NCBI GenBank assembly: GCA_021287065.1
Contig: JAJTBE010000090.1
Location: 1-34,023 of the forward strand
Source: Bacillota bacterium
Lineage (GTDB): Bacteria; Vulcanimicrobiota; JAJTBE01
Direction: 5' to 3'
Length of the DNA stretch: 34,023 nt
A program made the translations under genes and the position numbers. Position 1 is the stretch's first letter, and every line of letters begins with the position of its first letter. Positions 7,536 to 16,270 of this stretch are shown here, one piece after another. Under the pieces are notes generated by a model. The model ran no database searches, was not told the DNA's origin, and saw only the letters and a list, made by a program, of their open reading frames with translations.

Positions 7536-7946
7536 ATGAAGAACTGCAGGACTATTCTTTCAGCTCTGGTTCTCTTTTGCCTTCTTGCCGGTTTATGTTA
7601 TGCATTTTCAGGAGATCCGGGAGTAAGACCCACTGGAGGTCCTGTTGCGCCCGGAGGATATTCTCCGGTTTACACCCCATTGCCCAATGCTTACCCTACC
7701 AAAGCAGCTCAACCTGCACCATCCATGGAGCCGGTACCGGAAGATATGAATCCTGTAAAAATTGCAGTTCCATCACCTTCACCCACTGAAGGAGAATCAG
7801 CCCTTCCCACGACTCCTCAGGCTCCTGCAGCACCTGTTCAGAAAGACAGTTCGACCCTTATTGCCGTAAGTGCTGCCGTCATACTCGTATTGCTGGCAGG
7901 TGGAATTCTTTTCTTTGCCAAAAAGAAAAGTGATTCTGAGTTTTAA
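7536..7946 (+). CDS. exported Pro-rich protein with C-terminal membrane anchor
   Basis: This 136-residue protein has a signal peptide (cleavage probably after CYA, near residue 23), a Pro-rich spacer, a C-terminal transmembrane helix (about 105-125), a Lys cluster and a tail ending in DSEF. GGGGG lies upstream of the ATG, and the gap to the previous gene is 11 nt. The layout mirrors that of the 7087 product although the sequences are diverged. The helix-plus-basic-tail end resembles sorting signals such as PEP-CTERM or LPXTG in shape, but neither motif is present. Its stop codon abuts that of the convergent MATE gene with no gap. Confidence 0.7.
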   Translation: MKNCRTILSALVLFCLLAGLCYAFSGDPGVRPTGGPVAPGGYSPVYTPLPNAYPTKAAQPAPSMEPVPEDMNPVKIAVPSPSPTEGESALPTTPQAPAAPVQKDSSTLIAVSAAVILVLLAGGILFFAKKKSDSEF

Positions 7947-9362
7947 TCAGACTTTTATTTTCACCCATTTATCGCCTAAGAACCTTTTATAATATAAGTA
8001 TGCCCTGAAAGCGATATCCATGCACATTCCCCCGCCCCATACGCCGATTACCCCCAAACCAAGCATGGTTCCGAAGAGATATGCAAAAGGAGCGCGGATA
8101 AACCACAGACCGCAGAAGGCAATTATCATTGATGTTTTTGTATCTCCTGCACCTTTGAGAGCGCCTGATAGAACAAACATTGTAGCCTGAACAGGCTGAA
8201 TTATGCCCACAACGAGGAGAGCACCCGCCCCAATAGCCAGAACCTGGGGATCATTGCTGAAAAGCCCGATGAACCAGCGGGGAAAAAGGAAAAACAGTGC
8301 TCCCATAGTGCCCATAAGCATAATTCCCATTTTCATGGATTCCCATGCTGCTATCCGGGCTTTTTCCATATTCTTTTCACCAAGAGCCTGCCCCACCGCT
8401 ATGCCTGCTGCTATACTAAAGCCTATACCGGGCATAAAAGAAAGGCTTTCCGCACGTAAAAGCACATTATGGGCTGCAATCTGTTCCGTTCCCGCTTTGG
8501 CAATAATCCAGATGACTACTGCCGCAGACGAAGAGTAGAACATATGCTCAAGGGATGATGGCGCTCCGATACCAAGAATTTTCTTTACTATATCCCAGTT
8601 AAACGCCGTAAACTGCTGAGGAAGTATTTTTATCCTTAGTTTTCCTGAAAACATCAGATAAAAAACAAGTAAAGCTTCAAAACCCATTACAAGAGCCGAC
8701 GCTTCAGCAGAGCCAAGAACTCCATGTGCAGGAAAGCCAAGTTTGCCGAATATCATCGCCCAGGCAAGTACTGAATTTATCAAAACCATTATGCCCGTAA
8801 CAATCATCGGGGTTTTTGTATCCCCTGCGCTTTTCATTATCTGATAACAACAAATCATCATACACTGCAGAACAAATGTAGAAGCGAGAATCTTCAGATA
8901 TCGGGCTCCAAGCAGGGTCACTTCCCTGTCTGCACCAAGAAGAGTGAATATTTTTTCTGAAAAGTAAATAATAATTCCCGTTGTAACAGCGGAAAAGAAA
9001 AGTGAAAGGAGTAAAGACTGTCCTCCTGCAAGTTCAGCTTTATCTCTTTCCCTTGCACCAACATAGCGGGCTACAAGGGCTGCGGTTCCCGTATTGATAC
9101 CTGAAAAGAAAATATTGAGAAACCATATTATCTGCCATGCAAGACCGGCTGCAGCTGTCGAAACAGCGCCCAGTTTACCGATAAACATCAAATCAATAAT
9201 TCCGATAGCGGTAACAAGAACAAATTCAATAATAGAAGGAATTGCCAGTGAAATTATTGTTTTTCTTACAGCTTTTCTGTCAATACCTTTAGGATTGTTT
9301 AAGGATGAATGAACTTTTTCACCCATATCATCGGTTTTTATATTTTTTACAACAGCATCCAT
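7947..9362 (-). CDS. MATE-family efflux transporter
   Basis: This 471-residue multidrug and toxin extrusion protein probably has 12 membrane helices in two related halves. The first half has the SIPSIIEFVLVTAIGIIDLMF segment and the second the LEHMFYSSSAAVVIWIIA segment, and GAGDT-type loops (SAGDTKTP and KGAGDTKTS) occur in both halves, as is common in the family. MATE proteins export cationic or other small compounds using H+ or Na+ gradients; the substrate cannot be told here. The ATG at 9362 is preferred to an in-frame TTG at 9380. The gene has its own candidate promoter near 9550 and a leader of about 175 nt. Confidence 0.9.
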   Translation of the reverse strand: MDAVVKNIKTDDMGEKVHSSLNNPKGIDRKAVRKTIISLAIPSIIEFVLVTAIGIIDLMFIGKLGAVSTAAAGLAWQIIWFLNIFFSGINTGTAALVARYVGARERDKAELAGGQSLLLSLFFSAVTTGIIIYFSEKIFTLLGADREVTLLGARYLKILASTFVLQCMMICCYQIMKSAGDTKTPMIVTGIMVLINSVLAWAMIFGKLGFPAHGVLGSAEASALVMGFEALLVFYLMFSGKLRIKILPQQFTAFNWDIVKKILGIGAPSSLEHMFYSSSAAVVIWIIAKAGTEQIAAHNVLLRAESLSFMPGIGFSIAAGIAVGQALGEKNMEKARIAAWESMKMGIMLMGTMGALFFLFPRWFIGLFSNDPQVLAIGAGALLVVGIIQPVQATMFVLSGALKGAGDTKTSMIIAFCGLWFIRAPFAYLFGTMLGLGVIGVWGGGMCMDIAFRAYLYYKRFLGDKWVKIKV

Positions 9363-9544
9363 TTCAATTCTCAAGAACAACTCTGAAGTTAATTCGGTAT
9401 AAACTCTAAATCTATTACTGATAAATCAGAATAAAGGTTGCATAGTTTATTAAGCTTAACTATTACTGCCGTTTGCAGAGCCTGCTTTCAGCCGGCATTA
9501 TTTGTTTTCAGAAAGGAGTTCTTTTCCAGTTCTCATTTTCATTA

Positions 9545-9553
9545 ATTATAGCA
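9545..9553 (-). promoter_or_regulatory. candidate extended -10 promoter for MATE gene
   Basis: Read on the minus strand, TGC-TATAAT is an extended -10 element with a perfect -10 hexamer (9550-9545). No clear -35 is seen, as is usual for extended -10 promoters. Transcription would begin near 9538, giving a leader of about 175 nt. That leader contains a TGCCG/CGGCA pairing (about 9470-9500). Confidence 0.4.
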
Positions 9554-9599
9554 GATTTTATATTGTATCTATGGATGAAAAGTGCTTTTTTTAAAACTG

Positions 9600-10139
9600 T
9601 TAAAGAAGAAAATAACCGATAACACCGGCGGATATTATTGTTACAGCTATATCAAGTTTTTTTGTCCATGTTAAAATAAAAGCGATAAATGCTATTAAAA
9701 TCTGCTGCCAGACAGTTATTGATTCAGCACCCATTTTCACACCGAGATAAAGTATTATCCCAATTACCACAGGAGTAACATAAAGGCTTATTCTGTCTGC
9801 CAGAGCTGCATCATTTATTTTATTGTAAACTTTAATCAGGATTGTCATACAGACTGGTGTCGATATACTTGTGCCAATCCAGGCAAGAAATGCACACAGA
9901 ATAGCCATCGGAATGGTGTGGTAATGGTTGTATCCAACAAGAAAGCCTGTGAAACTGCCGGCAATGGCAACAGGACCCGGCGACATCTGACCGGCTGCAA
10001 CAGCCATAACAAACTGTTCGTGATTAATCCAGTGAAGTTTTGATACAATCTGGCTTTCGATAAGGGACAGAAGAACAAATCCCCCCCCAAAAGAGCTGAA
10101 TCCCAGATATGTGAAAGTAATGAAAAGTTCAAGAAGCAT
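9600..10139 (-). CDS. chrA: chromate transporter, C-terminal half-size subunit
   Basis: This 179-residue membrane protein of the short-chain CHR family has the SSFGGGFVLLSLIE motif near residue 16 and a MSPGPVAIAG motif near residue 53, both family hallmarks. In known two-gene forms, two half-size proteins act together in place of one full-length ChrA to move chromate or related oxyanions across the inner membrane. It overlaps the preceding chromate gene by 11 nt, as expected for such pairs. It is the last gene of the ten-gene minus-strand run. The actual substrate may differ from chromate. Confidence 0.9.
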   Translation of the reverse strand: MLLELFITFTYLGFSSFGGGFVLLSLIESQIVSKLHWINHEQFVMAVAAGQMSPGPVAIAGSFTGFLVGYNHYHTIPMAILCAFLAWIGTSISTPVCMTILIKVYNKINDAALADRISLYVTPVVIGIILYLGVKMGAESITVWQQILIAFIAFILTWTKKLDIAVTIISAGVIGYFLL

Positions 10140-10689
10140 CGCCGCCGCCTTCTTTCATCAGACATCTGCAGATTATGGCGATGATAAGTGCTCCGAGTAT
10201 CATAAAAACCGGATTCACTTTAAAAAAATAAATAAGGGCAAAGACTACGGGAATAATCAGATATCCCCATTTTGCCTTCATCTGTTCTGTGGACATTCTC
10301 ACTACAAGAGCCACAATAACGCCCATTACAGCTGGTGCGATTCCCCGGACAATTCCCGGCTTCATACTGACCGCAGAGTATTTTACAGCAAGAATACCAA
10401 GGACAATCATCATAAGAAATGAAGGGATCAGCATCGCCAGCATTGCAGTTACGCCTCCGGCAAAGCCCCTGAGTGAATATCCGACAAAATAAGCAAGGTT
10501 AGTAATTATTGCACCCGGCGGAAGAAAGGAAATGCCTATTCCACGAAGGTATTCGTCGGTTTCCATCCACTTTCGCTTTTCCACTACTTCCTGCTGCATA
10601 ACTGAGATTATTGCAGGTCCCCCTCCAAAAGCAACTGTGCCCATCTTCAGAAAAAGGGTGAATAGTTCAAACAACGAAGGTTTTTTCAT
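10129..10689 (-). CDS. chrA: chromate transporter, N-terminal half-size subunit
   Basis: This 186-residue CHR-family membrane protein has TVAFGGGPAIISVM near residue 18 and a PPGAIITNLAYFVGY segment where the family usually shows PGP. It is complete from start to stop, with its own first membrane segments, so the pair is not one frameshifted gene. The start lies 3 nt after the kinase stop codon, so its translation is probably coupled to that of the kinase gene. Expected to form a transport unit with the downstream half-size protein. Confidence 0.9.
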   Translation of the reverse strand: MKKPSLFELFTLFLKMGTVAFGGGPAIISVMQQEVVEKRKWMETDEYLRGIGISFLPPGAIITNLAYFVGYSLRGFAGGVTAMLAMLIPSFLMMIVLGILAVKYSAVSMKPGIVRGIAPAVMGVIVALVVRMSTEQMKAKWGYLIIPVVFALIYFFKVNPVFMILGALIIAIICRCLMKEGGGDAS

Positions 10690-10692
10690 TAG

Positions 10693-11913
10693 TTACAGAG
10701 TTACCAGTTTCAGATAGATATACAAAATCATGATAATTTCAAGTATAGTAAGCCATCTGATGGGCCTGACATCAAGATAATTGCGTATGGGGAAATGCAA
10801 ATAACGGAAGTATCTTCCGCACAGCTCAAACCAGTCGAGCCAGTGACGCAGCGGAATATGAATGAGAAAGATAAGAAACGCCACAAGATAAAGGAAAAAC
10901 GGCGCAGCTCCGTCGCCCCGGGCAAAAGGTAAAAATTTCGCATAAACAGGTCTTACAATCATCAGAGGTATCATTAGAAATACAAGCACATCCATAACAG
11001 GATATAAAGCTTTGCTTAGCATTCCCCTGAGCGCGAATTTGAATGGAGTTTTGGGAGGAGGCAGGACGAGTCCTTCTTTACTGACAGGCTGCGGTCCCAT
11101 ACTTCTCAGTAATTTTTCCACTTTTTCAAGTTCAAGCTTCATTTCCCAGATTGTGTGGTATCTTGCCATTTTATTCTTTTTGATAGCTTTATTGACAATA
11201 GCCGCCACTTCGGGCATTATGCCTTCTTTTCCGGGATTCAGCGCAGGGGGTGTTCCGGTGAAATTGGAAACATTGTCGCCGGTGAGCATCTGATACATCA
11301 GCATTCCCAGAGTATAAACATCAAAAGAGGCATCGGCGGTGGAAGTTGTGTAAGCTTCAGGGGGGCAGTATCCTCTGGTTCTGATCGCCACACCTTCTCC
11401 AAAACCCATAAGAGGAATATAGCATCCCGAAAAGTCAACAAGATAAAGACGGCCCGGCTGCATCAGCAGGTTTGCAGGTTTCAGATCCCTGTAATAAATC
11501 GGCGGATCCTGCTGGTGTAAAAAGTCGAGTATGTCCGCAATACGAAGAGCCAAATCCACTGCCTTGAGTGCAGGGAGTCTGCCTTCCTTTCTCAGAAAGA
11601 CCTCCATTGTCTGACCATCAATAAATTCTTCAACTATGTAAAAATTGCCTGATTCTGAAAAAACATCAAAAATACGGGGCAGATACGGATGCCTCAGCTT
11701 TGCGAGAATCTGAACTTCCTGCCGGAAGAAATCGATGTTTATCATATCGGTCATCAAATCGCTGCCGCGCCGCATCTCTTTTATGGCAACCTCTGATCTT
11801 TCGAAATATCCCTTTTTCAAATCATTTGCGCGGTAAACACATCCCTGGCCGCCTTTGCCAACGACATCAACAATTTTATACTGTCCTTTAAGGAGGTCAC
11901 CCCTCGATAGCAT
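10693..11913 (-). CDS. membrane-anchored Ser/Thr protein kinase
   Basis: Hanks-type kinase of 406 residues. The N-terminal kinase domain (about 10-280) shows GKGGQG at 19-24, the ATP-binding Lys45 in AIKE, a candidate alphaC Glu66, the catalytic loop YRDLKPAN (Asp143, Asn148), and the Mg-binding Asp160. The usual DFG is DFS here. A PPEAY (APE-like) motif follows. The C-terminal part has about three hydrophobic segments (about 305-330, 335-355 and 385-405), so the kinase domain is probably cytoplasmic and tethered to the membrane. No extracellular sensor domain such as PASTA is seen. The downstream chromate genes begin 3 nt after its stop; yraN ends 12 nt before it. Confidence 0.9.
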   Translation of the reverse strand: MLSRGDLLKGQYKIVDVVGKGGQGCVYRANDLKKGYFERSEVAIKEMRRGSDLMTDMINIDFFRQEVQILAKLRHPYLPRIFDVFSESGNFYIVEEFIDGQTMEVFLRKEGRLPALKAVDLALRIADILDFLHQQDPPIYYRDLKPANLLMQPGRLYLVDFSGCYIPLMGFGEGVAIRTRGYCPPEAYTTSTADASFDVYTLGMLMYQMLTGDNVSNFTGTPPALNPGKEGIMPEVAAIVNKAIKKNKMARYHTIWEMKLELEKVEKLLRSMGPQPVSKEGLVLPPPKTPFKFALRGMLSKALYPVMDVLVFLMIPLMIVRPVYAKFLPFARGDGAAPFFLYLVAFLIFLIHIPLRHWLDWFELCGRYFRYLHFPIRNYLDVRPIRWLTILEIIMILYIYLKLVTL

Positions 11914-11925
11914 TACAACCTCTTT

Positions 11926-12309
11926 TTAAAATGCCTGCTTTTGCCAGTGATATAGCCATTTTCCCTTTTCACCGTCAAATCTCAGCGTGAAAGTATCGTA
12001 TCTTACATCCCTGTCCATCCATCCATTTTTTGCCAGATATATTTCAGCAACACAACGGAGTTTTTCCTGCTTTTTGACATCAATAGCTTCCACAGGATAA
12101 CCGCAAGTTGTGTTTCTTCTTGTTTTAACCTCGGTAAAAACAATAGTTTCATCATCGAGGCAGATAAGATCTATTTCGCCTTCTCTCACTCTGAAATTAT
12201 GTTCAAGTATTTTCAGGCCCTTTTCCTCAAGAAAGCGCGCCGCCATCTTCTCGCCTGCGCTGCCTATTGATTTTCTCGTATCTTTTCCCTTAAATGAAGG
12301 ATCCTTCAT
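11926..12309 (-). CDS. yraN: YraN / UPF0102 family nuclease-like protein
   Basis: This 127-residue protein has the family pattern: GSAGEKMAARFLEEKG at about 16-31, then N-x-R, then GEIDLI (44-49) and VFTEVK (57-62). Glu45, Asp47, Glu60 and Lys62 fit a PD-(D/E)xK nuclease-like core. YraN proteins often lie next to rnhB, as here, but their function is poorly defined. The ATG at 12309 (GGA just upstream) gives the normal family length; an in-frame GTG at 12384, just after the rnhB stop, would add 25 residues that do not look like the family. Confidence 0.88.
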   Translation of the reverse strand: MKDPSFKGKDTRKSIGSAGEKMAARFLEEKGLKILEHNFRVREGEIDLICLDDETIVFTEVKTRRNTTCGYPVEAIDVKKQEKLRCVAEIYLAKNGWMDRDVRYDTFTLRFDGEKGKWLYHWQKQAF

Positions 12310-12387
12310 ATTTTTTCCATTTTTATTTGATACCGGTCTGAACGAACAACCATTGTCCTGCTTTCGGTTTCTGACAGGAAACACCGG

Positions 12388-13170
12388 TCAATCCAGATTT
12401 ACCTGAATTTGTTCGAAATGATTTTTTCCCTTTGCCAGCATATCTCTCACAGGTTTATAACTTTTCCTGTGAATAGCGGTTACTCCAAGTTTTTCCAGAG
12501 CTTTCATATGATCGGCGGTGCAATATCCCTTATGTTCTGCAAGCCCGTAGCCGGGATATGTTTTATCCAGCTCCTTCATCATGTTGTCTCTGTGGACTTT
12601 TGCCACGATGGAAGCGGCTGAAATGGAATAGACAGCTGCATCGCCTCCAATGCAGGCAAGCTGCTCTATGGGTAGTGTATCCACCCGGAACTTGCCGTCA
12701 ACCAGCAAAAACCCGGGTTTTACCGAAAGACCTTCCACAGCTCGTTCCATGGCAAGAAGAGAGGCGTTGTGAATATTATACCTGTCGATTTCTTCAGAAT
12801 CAACAATTCCAAGAGCATAGGAAAGGGCATTTTTCCTGATTGCGCTGCTGATAAATTCTCTCTCGGTTTCACTCAGTTTTTTCGAATCGTTGAGTCCGGG
12901 GAGAAAACAGAATTTGCTGAAGACTGCTGCGCAGGCAACTACAGGACCCGCCATAGGTCCTCTTCCCACTTCGTCAACGCCTGCCACAAGTTTTATACCT
13001 TTTTTATGAAGCTCGCATTCTGTGGAAAACATAGCAGAAAGCCTTGCTTCCTCGGATTTGATCCATTTACTCATTACGGAATCACCGGCATATTTAAGTG
13101 CTGCGTTTTCGAAGGAAGGAAGAATGTCCTGATTATCCTGATAGTATTTTGTTGTGTTTTTTACTGCCAT
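12388..13170 (-). CDS. rnhB: ribonuclease HII
   Basis: RNase HII cuts RNA, including single ribonucleotides, out of RNA-DNA hybrids. This 260-residue protein carries AGVDEVGRGPMAGPVVA (Asp66, Glu67), LLVDGK (Asp158) and SIVAKVHRD (Asp195), the four acidic metal-binding residues of the family. About 55 residues before the core form an N-terminal extension; an internal Met at 33 could also be the start. The ATG overlaps the stop of the upstream metVF gene (TAATG), which suggests translational coupling. yraN follows, a common pairing. Confidence 0.95.
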   Translation of the reverse strand: MAVKNTTKYYQDNQDILPSFENAALKYAGDSVMSKWIKSEEARLSAMFSTECELHKKGIKLVAGVDEVGRGPMAGPVVACAAVFSKFCFLPGLNDSKKLSETEREFISSAIRKNALSYALGIVDSEEIDRYNIHNASLLAMERAVEGLSVKPGFLLVDGKFRVDTLPIEQLACIGGDAAVYSISAASIVAKVHRDNMMKELDKTYPGYGLAEHKGYCTADHMKALEKLGVTAIHRKSYKPVRDMLAKGKNHFEQIQVNLD

Positions 13171-14810
13171 TATTTTAAAATCTCCGGTACCAAATCATAC
13201 CAGCCTATGGGCATAAGGTGAATTCCCGGAACCAGTTTACGGCAGGCTTCCACCAGCTCTCTTGTTATTTCCGTACAGGCTGATCGTTTGTCTGAATATT
13301 TTTCGATTCGTTCGATGAGTTTTTCAGGAATGATGATTCCCGGGATGTTCTTCTGCATAAATCTTGCCATTTTTTCCGATTTCAGAAGTATTATTCCGGC
13401 AATAATAAATGTATTGATACCTTCTGAAGCAATTTCATCAAGGAATCCGGCGAGAAAATCAGGGTCGAAAATTCCCTGGGTAATGAAATATTTTGCCCCT
13501 GCCTGAATTTTCTTCTTCATCTTGAGAATTTGCATCCGGGGCATATCGCTTGCGGGGTTAACAACGGCGCCGGTAAAGAAATCCGGGGAGCCGTCAAGGG
13601 GATTACCGTTATAATCCTTACCTTTTCTCAATTCGGAAACAAGCTTGATTAACTGGACCGAATCCAGATCATAAACCGGTTTTGCCTCTTTGTGATCGCC
13701 TACGGACTGATGATCACCGGTCATAATAAGAGCATTTCTGACGCCGAGAACCCATGCGCCCATAAGATCACTCTGGAGGGCAAGCCTGTTTCTTTCACGG
13801 GTGGTCAGATGCATAATCGGTTCAAGCCCTTTGGCTGCATACAGTGCGCTGATTGAAAGCGAACTTGTTCTCATCACAGAACCGGGGTTCTCGTTGATGG
13901 AAAAAGCTGTAATGCAGTCCCGGAGGAATTCGCCGTGTTCGAGGACTTCAGCAGTATTGACACCCTTTGGGGGAATAATCTCACAAGTGGCGGCATTTTT
14001 TCCGGATTCGAGGGCTTCCTGAAGTTTTGAAACCGGCGCTCCGGTTTGTCCGGGTTCAGGGGAATGCTCTCTGCTTTTTGCAAGGGCATGAAATTTTTTC
14101 TGAATAGCCAGTTTTTGATCCCTATAGTGTTCAACCCTGATGGATCTTTCATCCTGACTTTCTTTTCTGATATCCACACTTCCGGGTTTTATGGTTATTT
14201 CAAAATCCTTCATAGGCTGGTATTCGTCAAGTTCGCCTGTTTTGCCAAGAAGCTCGCCCCTTTCGAATATCAATGCCCATGCGCAGTCACGATCGCCGTT
14301 GACTTCGCATTTGCCGTTTCTGCTCCCTCCACAGGGTCCGTTAGGAAGGCTTTTGGCGCAGCGGGTTATGGGACATATTCCAAAAGTCTTATCAAGGACG
14401 CAGTCTCCGCACATCGAGCACCTTTCATCAAACCAGCCCTGTCTTTTGATATTACCGAGAAAAAGGGAATTCAGCCCCGGCACTACCACCTTTTTTTTCA
14501 TCAGTTCGGAAACTGACTGCACACCGGCACCGCAGGCAAGCACAATTACGGCATCAGCCTGATCAAGCTCAGGCTTTGCCTGCTGAAGTTCCCTTCTGGT
14601 TTTCTGAACATGGCAAGGTGTGTTGAAAACAATGGCGCCGACTACCTTTTTGCCCCATTTTTCAAGCTGCTGACGAAGATTCTCCACTTCAGGTTCTCCG
14701 CCCGTGCAGCAAGTAGTTGCACAATCGCCGCATCCGATAATGAAGATATTTTCATAACCTTCCACAGATGTGAGAATTCGCTGAAGGGATCGTTTTTCTG
14801 AAATAATCAT
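13170..14810 (-). CDS. metF: MetV-MetF fusion: methylenetetrahydrofolate reductase
   Basis: Fusion of 546 residues. Residues 1 to about 215 match the MetV-type MTHFR C-terminal domain: Cys27, Cys30, Cys34 and Cys35 in GCGDCATTCC, then CSMCGDC, and a CPITRCAKSLPNGPCGG block, together enough Cys for a metal or Fe-S site. From about 260 on it is a MetF (beta/alpha)8 flavoprotein domain, with CEIIPPKG at the start, LTTRERNR and ALIMTGDH inside, and FITQGIFD near the flavin site. MetF reduces methylene-THF to methyl-THF; in acetogens MetV is a separate partner that helps electrons enter. AGGCAGG precedes the ATG. It lies between the APC permease and rnhB. Confidence 0.88.
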   Translation of the reverse strand: MIISEKRSLQRILTSVEGYENIFIIGCGDCATTCCTGGEPEVENLRQQLEKWGKKVVGAIVFNTPCHVQKTRRELQQAKPELDQADAVIVLACGAGVQSVSELMKKKVVVPGLNSLFLGNIKRQGWFDERCSMCGDCVLDKTFGICPITRCAKSLPNGPCGGSRNGKCEVNGDRDCAWALIFERGELLGKTGELDEYQPMKDFEITIKPGSVDIRKESQDERSIRVEHYRDQKLAIQKKFHALAKSREHSPEPGQTGAPVSKLQEALESGKNAATCEIIPPKGVNTAEVLEHGEFLRDCITAFSINENPGSVMRTSSLSISALYAAKGLEPIMHLTTRERNRLALQSDLMGAWVLGVRNALIMTGDHQSVGDHKEAKPVYDLDSVQLIKLVSELRKGKDYNGNPLDGSPDFFTGAVVNPASDMPRMQILKMKKKIQAGAKYFITQGIFDPDFLAGFLDEIASEGINTFIIAGIILLKSEKMARFMQKNIPGIIIPEKLIERIEKYSDKRSACTEITRELVEACRKLVPGIHLMPIGWYDLVPEILK

Positions 14811-14822
14811 TTGAACCTGCCT

Positions 14823-16259
14823 TTACACCGAGGCTTGATATGCTTCATCCGTTTCAGCCCCGTCTTCTTTTTTCATGCCTTTTCCAAAGATGAAATACAG
14901 GGGAAGTCCGAGAAGAACTATACCAAGACCTACAAGAGAATTAACCGGATCACCCTGAACCACAAAGAAGAGAAAAGCTGAACCGATAATAATGAACAGA
15001 GCGGGAACCACAGGGTATCCCCAAACTTTATAGGGTCTTTCCAGTTCAGGCATTTTGCGTCTTAAAATAAACAGACCCACAACAGTGAGTATATTAAACA
15101 AAACAGAAGCAAAAGTGGTATATGTAAGCAGACTGCTGTAAGTACCGGAAAGGGTCAGAAGAGCTGCCATAATACCCTGCCATACAAGGGCGTTATTGGG
15201 AGTATTATGGACATGGCAGAGTTTCCCAAGGCTTTTAAAGAAAAGGCCGTCTCTCGCCATTGCATAATAGACTCTTGCACCGCTGAAAATCAGACCGTTG
15301 TTGCATCCAAATGTTGAAATCATAATCGCAAGAGCTATGAAAATCAGGCCGCCTTCGCCAAAGACAATCTTTGCTGCTGCTGCGGCGATACGGTTGTCGG
15401 CAACAAGTGCGGCATCCTTTACGGGAATCAGATAAAAATAAGCGGCTGTTGCTGCTGTATAAACCGCTGTAATTATAAGAGTTCCCCACAACAGGGCAAG
15501 GGGAAGGTTCTTTTTTGGGTTTTCGATTTCTTCTGCGGTAAAAGTAACCGTATGCCAGGCTTCATAAGCAAAGAGAGCCTTTGACATAGCCACAGCCAGA
15601 GCTGCGAAAAGCCCAAGTTTGATTGTTTCCGGGATTACCGGAGTTGTAAGGGGCTGAAAATTGGCGGTTGAACCTTTGGAAAGAACAAAAGCTGCTGCCA
15701 CAAGGATAACAATGGCAAGAATTTTCAGAAAGGTAAATACATTCTGAACAAGGGAGCCGAGTTTTATACCGTTGCAGTTAATGATTGTGAGGATGAGAAT
15801 AGACACAGCCCCCACCACCTGAGCGGCATTTAAGGTAAAAGCTCCATTACCGACAGGCACAGAGAGTAGTATTGCTTTTTCTGAGATAGAGGGTATAAGC
15901 ACACCCAGATATTTGGCAAAAGCAATAGCCACTGCAGCAATGGTGCCGGTCTGAATTACGAGAAACAGACTCCAGCCGTAGATAAAACCGATCAGGGGGG
16001 AGAATGCCTCCCTCAGAAAGACATACTGCCCGCCGGCTCTCGGCATAGCTGCCGCAAGTTCCCCGTAACTCAGTGCTCCAAAGAGTGTAAATAAGCCGCC
16101 GATAATGAACAGCAGCATGATAATCCCCGGACTCTGAATATACCCTGCCATCAGCGATGGTGATATAAAAATGCCGGATCCTATAACTGAACCCGACACG
16201 AGCGCAATGGCAGTTGTCAGGGTGATACCCCTGACAAGCTGCCCCTGATTTTTATTCAT
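14823..16259 (-). CDS. APC-superfamily amino acid permease
   Basis: This 478-residue transporter, probably with 12 membrane helices, has GSVIGSGIF near residue 23, the substrate-binding helix 1 motif of the APC superfamily, then GALSYGELAAAMPRAGGQY in helix 2 and a GCNNGLIF-type segment in helix 8. It resembles the LAT / SteT branch of amino acid exchangers; the substrate is not predictable. AAGGAG lies 8 nt before the ATG, and the gene starts 11 nt after the pdp stop, so it belongs to the nucleoside-salvage run. No nucleoside-transporter signature is present. Confidence 0.9.
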   Translation of the reverse strand: MNKNQGQLVRGITLTTAIALVSGSVIGSGIFISPSLMAGYIQSPGIIMLLFIIGGLFTLFGALSYGELAAAMPRAGGQYVFLREAFSPLIGFIYGWSLFLVIQTGTIAAVAIAFAKYLGVLIPSISEKAILLSVPVGNGAFTLNAAQVVGAVSILILTIINCNGIKLGSLVQNVFTFLKILAIVILVAAAFVLSKGSTANFQPLTTPVIPETIKLGLFAALAVAMSKALFAYEAWHTVTFTAEEIENPKKNLPLALLWGTLIITAVYTAATAAYFYLIPVKDAALVADNRIAAAAAKIVFGEGGLIFIALAIMISTFGCNNGLIFSGARVYYAMARDGLFFKSLGKLCHVHNTPNNALVWQGIMAALLTLSGTYSSLLTYTTFASVLFNILTVVGLFILRRKMPELERPYKVWGYPVVPALFIIIGSAFLFFVVQGDPVNSLVGLGIVLLGLPLYFIFGKGMKKEDGAETDEAYQASV

Positions 16260-16270
16260 CAGGTAACTCC

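Noticed and set aside
9600-10689. Chromate transporter broken by a frameshift
   Set aside because: Both halves have their own start, first helices and stop and overlap by 11 nt, as in known two-gene CHR systems.
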